Shown: piece after piece, positions 6,342 through 11,856 of the stretch | Layout of the letters: each line of letters begins with the position of its first letter | Position numbering within the stretch: the stretch's first letter is position 1 | Notes under the pieces: generated by a model | What the model was told of the DNA's origin: nothing | The model's database searches: none | Seen by the model: only the letters and a program-made list of their open reading frames with translations | Position numbers and translations under genes: made by a program | From: Candidatus Latescibacterota bacterium | GTDB lineage: Bacteria > Latescibacterota > UBA2968 > UBA8231 | DNA: 11,856 bases | Direction: 5' to 3' | NCBI GenBank assembly: GCA_022825185.1 | Contig: JAJDYK010000312.1 | Coordinates: 1-11,856, forward strand

Positions 6342-7355
6342 ATGACTGAAGAGCGACGCAGAATTCTCGACATGCTTTCGGAGGGAAAGGTCACCGTAGA
6401 AGACGCCGAGCGGCTCCTAGAGGCGCTGCAAGGCACCCACCGCGTCGAGACCCGCAAGAAGCGCAGAATTGATGCTCCGCTATCTCCGATACCTGGCGTT
6501 GAGGCGTTACAAGACTCCCTCGAAGGCCTCGAAGAGTCCCTGTCAGATGGCGATAACGACGCCCGCGATGGGGGCGGCAAAACCTCCATGCGCGACGACG
6601 CGTTCGCCGTGGGCGACAACCCGCGCCTCGTGGTGCGCGGCTTCAACGGCCGCATCCGGGTCCGCGCCGGCGAACCCGGCTCAATTCGCGTACGGGCGAG
6701 GCTGAAAAGGCCTCGCGGGATCAAGTACAGCGCCGTGCAGGAAGGCGACCTCATCACAGTCGAGGCCAAGCCGGACCGGCAATCCGCGGGATTCCTGCAC
6801 GGATTCTCCCGTCAGTCCTCTGGAGCAAACATTGAGGTGACTGTGCCCGTCACAACCAGCGTTGATTTAGCAACTAGCAACGGGCCGGTGGAACTCCGGG
6901 GAACAGAAGGCAGTGGGGAGGTACAGACCAAGAACGCGCCTATAAGGGTCGAACAATTCAAGGGCGACCTGAACGCGGCGACCAAGAACGGCTCGATCAC
7001 GATCAAGACGCTCTCAGGCTCAGCAGAGCTTTCTACCATGAACAGCCGCGTGTCCATCGAGGACGCCCACGGCCGGTTTGAGGTGCGGACGATCAACGGG
7101 CCGATAAAGTTTCAGGGGAGCATGGAACCTAAAAGCCACAACAGGCTATCCACCCTGAATGGCAATATCAAGGTAGCTCTGGACGCCGAGCCGAGCCTCG
7201 CGCTGACGGCTGCGACGACCAACGGGCGAGTCCGTTGCGAGGTGCCGGGCTTCGTCGCGTCGGTCGAGAAGCGCCACAAGCTCAAGGGAACGATGGGCGC
7301 AAGCGAGGCCGAGCTAATCGCCGAGACCCAAAACGGCTCCATTGTAGTTCAGTAG
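6342..7355 (+). CDS. DUF4097 beta-helix protein with N-terminal SHOCT-like motif (YvlB/LiaX type)
   Basis: A 337-residue protein. Residues 1-30 (RRRILDMLSEGKVTVEDAERLL) form the short helical motif known from the N-termini of YvlB and LiaX. A charged, low-complexity linker spans about 31-90. From about residue 93 to the end is a DUF4097 right-handed beta-helix with about nine rungs of the form NGxIxV: NGRIRV, NGPVEL, NAPIRV, NGSITI, NSRVSI, NGPIKF, NGNIKV, NGRVRC and NGSIVV. No signal peptide or membrane segment is visible. AGGAGG (6331-6336) lies five bases before the ATG. In Firmicutes relatives belong to envelope-stress systems, and Enterococcus LiaX senses antimicrobial peptides. The same role here is inference from family and operon. 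Confidence 0.88.
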   Translation: MTEERRRILDMLSEGKVTVEDAERLLEALQGTHRVETRKKRRIDAPLSPIPGVEALQDSLEGLEESLSDGDNDARDGGGKTSMRDDAFAVGDNPRLVVRGFNGRIRVRAGEPGSIRVRARLKRPRGIKYSAVQEGDLITVEAKPDRQSAGFLHGFSRQSSGANIEVTVPVTTSVDLATSNGPVELRGTEGSGEVQTKNAPIRVEQFKGDLNAATKNGSITIKTLSGSAELSTMNSRVSIEDAHGRFEVRTINGPIKFQGSMEPKSHNRLSTLNGNIKVALDAEPSLALTAATTNGRVRCEVPGFVASVEKRHKLKGTMGASEAELIAETQNGSIVVQ

Positions 7356-7379
7356 CCAACCACGAACAGGAGAACAGCC

Positions 7380-7799
7380 ATGAACGAAAACAGCAGACGC
7401 GTACTGGAGATGCTAGCGGAAGGCAAGGTGTCCGTCGATGAGGCCGAGCGCCTGCTCTCCCTCGTTGACGAAGGGCCTGAGGCCGCCACAACGGTGCAGA
7501 CGCTAGCGCCTCCGCGCCCGGGAGTGACTCGGTATCTGAGAGTCACTGTTGACTCGGACGAGGATGAGCATGTCGATGTCCGGGTGCCGCTGGCGCTGAT
7601 CAAGGCCGGAATCAGGCTGCACACCCTGCTTCCGGAGAAGGCGGAGAAAGGAATCAAGAAGACGATGAAGAACAACGGCATCGACATTGACATTGACAAC
7701 CTACAAGCTGAGGATTTAGATCAGCTCATAGACGCACTGAGCGAGATCGAGGTCAACATCCACGACGGGGACGACAAGGTCCGAGTTTACTGCGAATAA
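7380..7799 (+). CDS. Small acidic SHOCT-like domain protein
   Basis: A 139-residue protein. The N-terminus (SRRVLEMLAEGKVSVDEAERLL) is nearly the same motif as the start of the preceding DUF4097 protein. A proline-containing linker leads to a small alpha/beta domain: RYLRVTVDS, then VDVRVPLALIKAGIRLHTLLP, an acidic IDIDIDNLQAEDLDQLIDAL segment and a final VRVYCE strand. This layout matches a hypothetical-protein family often found next to DUF4097 genes. AGGAG seven bases before the ATG is a clear SD. No signal peptide or membrane helix. It probably interacts with the neighbouring motif-bearing proteins, but no biochemical role is known to me. Confidence 0.8.
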   Translation: MNENSRRVLEMLAEGKVSVDEAERLLSLVDEGPEAATTVQTLAPPRPGVTRYLRVTVDSDEDEHVDVRVPLALIKAGIRLHTLLPEKAEKGIKKTMKNNGIDIDIDNLQAEDLDQLIDALSEIEVNIHDGDDKVRVYCE

Positions 7800-7841
7800 T
7801 CCCAACCACGAGGCAACCTGAGATTGGAGCTGAGTAATACT

Positions 7842-10547
7842 ATGCGCGCATTCAAATGGATATTGCTGGTCGCCATCCTCGGCTTATGGGGGACGGGCCC
7901 CGTCTGGGCGGAGGAGGCAAAAGAGGAGGCCATCGAGGAAGAGGCCGACGACAAGGAAAAGGATGAAGAGGACAAAGAAGACGAGGAAGACGAAGAGGAC
8001 GAGAAAGACAAAGGCCCCAAATTTGCGAAAGTAATCAAGGACTTCGACAAGATCGAGGGCCTGTTTGAGCTGTACCGGGATCCAGAGGAGAACAAAGTGT
8101 TCTTGGCCATTCGTCCCGACCAGTTCGACCAGATCTACCTGTGCAGCATCACGCGCACGCAGGGTGACGGCTACTTCTTTGACTCGGCCTCGCTAGTCTC
8201 CATCGGTCGAGGCTGGGGCACGTTTCCCTTTGTCTTTCAGCGAGTCGGCAAAAAAGTATTCTTCGCCCACAAAAATGTGTACTACCGGGCCGAGCCAGAC
8301 GCCGCCATCCACCGAGCCGTGGACCGGGGCCTGTCCGACTCGATCCTCGGCGTCGGCAGCATTGAGGGACAGCCCCATCCCGAGACCGGCGCAGTACTCG
8401 TTGACCCGAGCGATTTCTTCGTTCAGGACATCGCCTCGGTGAGTTCCTTTTTCAGCAAGTACCCCAGAACAGGTTCGTACAACTTCGACAACGACAACAG
8501 CTACTTCGGTGCGTTGAAGAATTTCCCGCACAATACCGAGATCGACGTGGTGCTGCACTTTACCAACGACGCACCCAAAATGGACATCCCCACCCTAGCG
8601 GATACGCGCAGTTTTCAGCACATCTATCACTACAGTTTGTCCAGTCTGCCCGAGTCAGATTTCCGCCCGCGCTTGGCCGACGACCGAGTGGGGCACTTCA
8701 CCACCTTGCACCAAGACTACACCTCAGTGCTCAAGGACGACCCGTACGTGCGCTATGTGAATCGCTGGCACCTAGAGAAAGCCGAGCCCAAATTCGACGA
8801 GTCGCCGCCCAAAAAGCCGATTGTGTTCTGGCTGGAAAACACAATTCCACCGGAGTACCGAGACGCAGTGCGGGAGGGAATCCTAGTGTGGAACAAGGCA
8901 TTTGAGCCGCTCGGCTTTGAGGGAGCGATTGAGGCCAAACAGCAGCCGGACGACGCCGAATGGGACGCGGCCGATGTGCGCTACAACGTGGTGCGCTGGA
9001 TGGTCCAGCCCGGCCAAGGCTACGCAGTGGGACCATCGCGCACCAATCCCTTTACCGGCGAAATTTTCGACGCCGATATCCGCATCAGCGCGGATTTTGT
9101 GCGCTACGCCCACTTGGAATTCACCGAACTCGTCGATCCGGTAGGCCGGGGTCCTTGGGCCAGCGGGGACTTCACCGCGCCGTCGCCCGCCGAGGCTATG
9201 GGGCACAGCAGAGGATTCTGCGATATGGCCGACGGGCTGAGGCAGGAAGCCGCTTTCGGATGGCACCTGCTGGCAGCGCGGGCCGCGGCCGGCGGGGGCG
9301 AGATCGATGAAAAGGAATTCATCCGCCAGCTAATCGTCGAGTTGATCGCGCACGAAGTGGGCCACACCCTCGGCCTGCGGCACAATTTCAAAGGCAGCAC
9401 CATCCATGCGCTCGACGAACTACACGACCGCAGCGTCACCGACAAAGAGGGCATCTCCAGCTCGGTAATGGACTACAATCCGGTCAACATCGCCCCAGAG
9501 GGTCACGAGCAGGGCGAGTACTATCAGACGACGCTGGGGCCGTACGACTACTGGGCCATTGAATACGCCTACCGGCCTGTAGAAGCGGACAGTCCTGAAA
9601 GCGAGCGAGCCCAACTAGCCAAGATCGCCGGCCAAGTCGCGGAGAAAGATCTAGCCTACGGCACGGACGAAGACGCTCTGTATTGGACTCGGGGAATCGA
9701 CCCGAGCGCAGCGCACTGGGATTTGCGCGACGATCCGATTGCCCACTACCGCGACCAAGTCGCCCTGTCGAAAGAACTGTGGGCCAAAGTGGAGGACAAA
9801 TTCGAGCAAAAGGGCGAGCGCTACCAAACCCTGCGGCGAGTGTTCGGCTGGGGTTTTAGGCCCTACTCGTCGGGCGCGGGCAATGTCAGCCGCTACATCG
9901 GCGGCATCTATCACTATCGCGACCACGTGGGCGATGGACGGCTCCCGCTACAGCCAGTGCCGCCCGCTCGGCAGCAAGAGGCGCTCGACTTTCTGGTGGA
10001 GCACGTATTTGGGCCAGACGCTTTCCGCTGGTCACCGGAGCTGCTCAACAAGCTGGCACCAGAGCGCTGGGTCGATTTCACTTGGTCGGTGTTTGACGTG
10101 TCGCGGATCGACTATCCCATCCACGATATCGTGCTGCGCATCCAACGGCGACCGCTCGACCGGTTCTACGATCCAACCCTATTGAGCCGGTTGCAAGATC
10201 TGAAACTGCGCTACGAAGGCGACGAGACCTTTGGGATGGTCGATCTGTTTACCGGACTGCGGCAGGCTATCTGGGCGGAGCTAGAGACGGGCGGCTCCAT
10301 CGACAGCTTTCGCCGCAACTTGCAGCGAGCACAGCTACAAAAACTAATCGGCCTGGTGCTCCGACCCGCCTATGGCACGCCCGAGGACGCCCGCACCTTG
10401 GCCCGAGCGGATTTGCAGACCATCGCCGCCCAGATCGAGACGAGGCTAGCAGGCAGCGGTCTAGACGCGTATAGCCGCGCCCATCTCGAAGAGACCAAGG
10501 CGCGGATTGAGGCCGCACTGGAGGCTGGCCTAGAACGTAGCTTATAG
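7842..10547 (+). CDS. Exported zinc-dependent metalloprotease (DUF5117/DUF4953 family)
   Basis: A 901-residue protein from ATG 7842; a TTG six codons earlier is the alternative start. A signal peptide spans residues 1-23, with a basic start, hydrophobic core and a GPVWA cleavage site. Residues 24-57 are an extreme acidic stretch with 24 Asp/Glu. A DUF5117-like region follows to about residue 300. The catalytic region has HEVGHTLGLRHN at 504-515 (HExxHxxGxxH: zinc ligands His504, His508 and His514, base Glu505) and a Met-turn SSVMDY at 541-545, as in metzincin-type proteases. A helical C-terminal region completes the usual length. GGAG about 12 bases before the ATG is a modest SD. It follows the SHOCT-like gene by 42 bases with no promoter seen. 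Likely periplasmic or secreted; substrate unknown. Confidence 0.92.
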   Translation: MRAFKWILLVAILGLWGTGPVWAEEAKEEAIEEEADDKEKDEEDKEDEEDEEDEKDKGPKFAKVIKDFDKIEGLFELYRDPEENKVFLAIRPDQFDQIYLCSITRTQGDGYFFDSASLVSIGRGWGTFPFVFQRVGKKVFFAHKNVYYRAEPDAAIHRAVDRGLSDSILGVGSIEGQPHPETGAVLVDPSDFFVQDIASVSSFFSKYPRTGSYNFDNDNSYFGALKNFPHNTEIDVVLHFTNDAPKMDIPTLADTRSFQHIYHYSLSSLPESDFRPRLADDRVGHFTTLHQDYTSVLKDDPYVRYVNRWHLEKAEPKFDESPPKKPIVFWLENTIPPEYRDAVREGILVWNKAFEPLGFEGAIEAKQQPDDAEWDAADVRYNVVRWMVQPGQGYAVGPSRTNPFTGEIFDADIRISADFVRYAHLEFTELVDPVGRGPWASGDFTAPSPAEAMGHSRGFCDMADGLRQEAAFGWHLLAARAAAGGGEIDEKEFIRQLIVELIAHEVGHTLGLRHNFKGSTIHALDELHDRSVTDKEGISSSVMDYNPVNIAPEGHEQGEYYQTTLGPYDYWAIEYAYRPVEADSPESERAQLAKIAGQVAEKDLAYGTDEDALYWTRGIDPSAAHWDLRDDPIAHYRDQVALSKELWAKVEDKFEQKGERYQTLRRVFGWGFRPYSSGAGNVSRYIGGIYHYRDHVGDGRLPLQPVPPARQQEALDFLVEHVFGPDAFRWSPELLNKLAPERWVDFTWSVFDVSRIDYPIHDIVLRIQRRPLDRFYDPTLLSRLQDLKLRYEGDETFGMVDLFTGLRQAIWAELETGGSIDSFRRNLQRAQLQKLIGLVLRPAYGTPEDARTLARADLQTIAAQIETRLAGSGLDAYSRAHLEETKARIEAALEAGLERSL
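7911..8012 (+). repeat. Purine-rich low-complexity tract encoding an acidic linker
   Basis: GAG/GAA/GAC/AAG codons repeat almost without break over about 100 bases, encoding residues 24-57 of the metalloprotease. Of these 34 residues, 24 are acidic and six are lysine. Short GAGGA/GAAGA units recur, the kind of tract that can expand or contract by slippage. Confidence 0.75.
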
Positions 10548-10568
10548 GAATAATCTGGAGGAGGGAAC

Positions 10569-11156
10569 ATGTCCGCGACGAGCCTTAGCCAACAACAGCT
10601 CAATTATTTCAATACCTTCGGCTACCTGTACTTCCCCGGCCTCATAGCCGATTGCATCGACCGCATCATCGAGGAATTCGAGGTCGTGTGGGCCACGCAC
10701 GGTGGCGGGCACCACGGCAAAGAACACGAAGGCCGAGCGCGCTCGTGCATTGTGCCCTTCCCCGACCAGAGCGAATACCTGAGCAGCTTGCTCGACGACC
10801 CGCGCATCCACGACATTGCCGCCAGCATTTTGGGCGACGATTTCAACTACACCAGCGGCGACGGCAATTTCTACGTCGGCGATACGCGTTGGCATTCGGA
10901 TGGGTACAGCGGCGAGCGCATTCCCAGCATCAAGATCGCTTTTTACCTAGATCCGCTGACCCGGGACACGGGTGCGGTGCGCATTATTCCGGGTAGTCAC
11001 CACTGCGTCGATGCCTATGCCGACGGCCTGCAAGAAGCCCTGCCCGACAGCGAATCAGCGTGGGGCGTGGAGCCCAACCAAGTGCCGTGCCAAGTGGTGG
11101 AGACCCAGCCGGGCGACATTCTCACAGCAGTTCCGGCCGGAACTCCACGGCGTTGA
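10569..11156 (+). pseudogene. Phytanoyl-CoA dioxygenase-like gene, 3'-truncated
   Basis: A 195-residue frame with a strong SD (GGAGGAGGGAAC before the ATG). It matches PhyH-type Fe(II)/2-oxoglutarate dioxygenases from its start: FNTFGYLYFPGLI, the iron-binding HxD as His109-Ser-Asp111 in RWHSDGYSG, IKIAFYLDPLTRDTGAVRIIPGSH, and VVETQPGDIL. Family members run about 260-300 residues and continue with a second iron-binding His (KHAS-like) and a 2-oxoglutarate-binding Arg. Here homology ends at Leu185 (base 11123), and ten unrelated residues (TAVPAGTPRR) follow to the stop. The lost part carries essential residues, so the product should be inactive. The break coincides with the end of the opposing NYN gene. 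Either a genuine recombination scar or an assembly join. Confidence 0.8.
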
Positions 11157-11856
11157 CGGCCTTTTTCCGGTCGCCATCGTCCTCCATCTCAAACTCGATC
11201 ACCGCGCTCCGCATCCTCAACTGGGCAAAGTCCGCGTTGGACACAATCCCGCCTCTGGCCGTGCGCAGATCGGTAATGTGCAGAAAAATATCCTCGCGTA
11301 CGGTGTCCAACCCCAAGTCGATCTGTGCGGTCAAGAACCCGTAGCCCTTCTCCTCGTTGACCGCGTGGAGGATGCCGCGCAGGCGCTGACTTGGACCGCG
11401 CTCAGGGAACAGAATGCCGGGCACCAAGTACCCGGAAAAATGGTAATCTACCTCTTGGCGCAGTTGGGTGCTGGTGTTCATAAAAGACAGCAAATCGACC
11501 CGCTTACCTCGATTTTGCAGGGCGCGCACCAAGCGCACAAAATCGCCATCGCCAGTGCCCAACAGCACGTAATCCAAATTCTCCGACTGCAACAGAGCAT
11601 CGATCGCCAGCTCTAGATCGGCGTCGGCTTTGACGACGGTCTCGCCTTCTGAAGTGAGATAGCGCCGTACTTCTTTGAGAATGAGGTGGTAGCCTTCCCG
11701 CCGCGCTCGATTGCGATACGTTTCCCTCTTTTGGCGGTACTCTGGGTCCATGCTTTCGCGCTCGCGGTCAACGGCCATATAGGCGTTGGCCCGCACCACA
11801 ACCGCCTGCTGCGCCTCCACGAGGGCCTTTATCTGGCGAAACTGGATGCCGTGGCC
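11122..11856 (-). CDS. NYN-domain (LabA/DUF88-type) putative RNase with C-terminal cold-shock-like domain (5' end outside the window)
   Basis: 244 codons are visible on the - strand; the frame is open to the window edge, so the start and the first catalytic Asp are missing. The NYN/PIN-like domain shows KADADLELAIDAL (Asp78, Asp80 of the visible part) and LGTGDGDFVRLVRAL (Asp103, Asp105), the acidic residues expected to bind metal, followed by GKRVDLLSF. After a linker (about 143-158), residues 160-238 look like a cold-shock/OB-fold domain: EEKGYGFLTA (RNP1-like), EDIFLHITDL (RNP2-like) and IEFEMEDDGDRKKAVNAVEF. This suggests an RNA-binding nuclease. A GTG at 11820 is in frame but falls inside the domain, so it is not the likely start. 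Its 3' end overlaps the truncated dioxygenase frame by 35 bases. Confidence 0.85.
   Translation of the reverse strand, partial: GHGIQFRQIKALVEAQQAVVVRANAYMAVDRERESMDPEYRQKRETYRNRARREGYHLILKEVRRYLTSEGETVVKADADLELAIDALLQSENLDYVLLGTGDGDFVRLVRALQNRGKRVDLLSFMNTSTQLRQEVDYHFSGYLVPGILFPERGPSQRLRGILHAVNEEKGYGFLTAQIDLGLDTVREDIFLHITDLRTARGGIVSNADFAQLRMRSAVIEFEMEDDGDRKKAVNAVEFRPELL

Noticed and set aside
10972..11616. Open frame of 214 codons on the + strand
   Set aside because: It overlaps the dioxygenase end in another frame and runs antisense through the NYN gene, which has clear domain motifs. No domain is seen in it and no SD supports it.
1..11856. CRISPR array, tRNA, rRNA or insertion sequence
   Set aside because: I saw no regularly spaced repeats, cloverleaf-like gene, rRNA motif, transposase or terminal inverted repeats with target duplications on either strand.

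Overview
The window is a gene-dense, GC-rich bacterial segment. Almost every gene lies on the + strand and most start codons follow a clear Shine-Dalgarno (SD) sequence. The mix of a ThuA-domain protein, a malate/lactate-dehydrogenase-family oxidoreductase, a beta-lactamase-fold serine hydrolase, a phytanoyl-CoA-dioxygenase-type protein and a DUF5117-type metalloprotease resembles genomes of uncultured marine, soil or sponge-associated lineages such as Latescibacterota or Poribacteria. That placement is inference from gene content; no rRNA or other marker gene is present.

Layout. (1) 1-1677: the tail of an ABC-transporter ATPase and two ABC-2 (PF06182-type) permeases, tightly coupled and forming one exporter. 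(2) 1678-1885: a 200-base gap with a palindrome and a possible small leader ORF. (3) 1886-5556: four co-directional genes for soluble enzymes or enzyme-like proteins: an Ldh_2/YiaK-family dehydrogenase, a ThuA-like protein, a HAD hydrolase and an SxxK serine hydrolase. They look like an accessory metabolic operon of unknown substrate. (4) 5557-5673: a sharply AT-rich island with AT-only palindromes and a good sigma70-type promoter. (5) 5674-7799: a four-gene module made of a DUF2089-type helix-turn-helix protein, a two-helix membrane protein, a DUF4097 beta-helix protein and a small acidic protein. Three of the four carry the same short 'EGK-V-EAERLL'-type (SHOCT-like, YvlB/LiaX N-terminal) helical motif. 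(6) 7842-10547: a large exported zinc metalloprotease with an unusually acidic stretch after its signal peptide, in the same transcriptional direction and with no obvious promoter of its own. (7) 10569-11156: a phytanoyl-CoA-dioxygenase-like gene whose homology stops abruptly near 11123. It meets, tail to tail, a - strand NYN-nuclease/cold-shock-like gene (11122-11856) that runs off the window.

The most interesting part is 5557-10547. It looks like a self-contained envelope-stress or envelope-surveillance unit, with its own AT-rich promoter/operator region, a regulator, a membrane protein, two further proteins sharing the regulator's short helical motif, and an exported protease. The component families are known, and YvlB/LiaX-type proteins act in envelope stress in Firmicutes. 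The linkage to this protease and the shared-motif wiring are the new suggestion. The regulator has no standard start codon at the position favoured by its SD sequence, where the codon is ATC. The broken dioxygenase at 10569-11156 marks either a recombination breakpoint or an assembly join.
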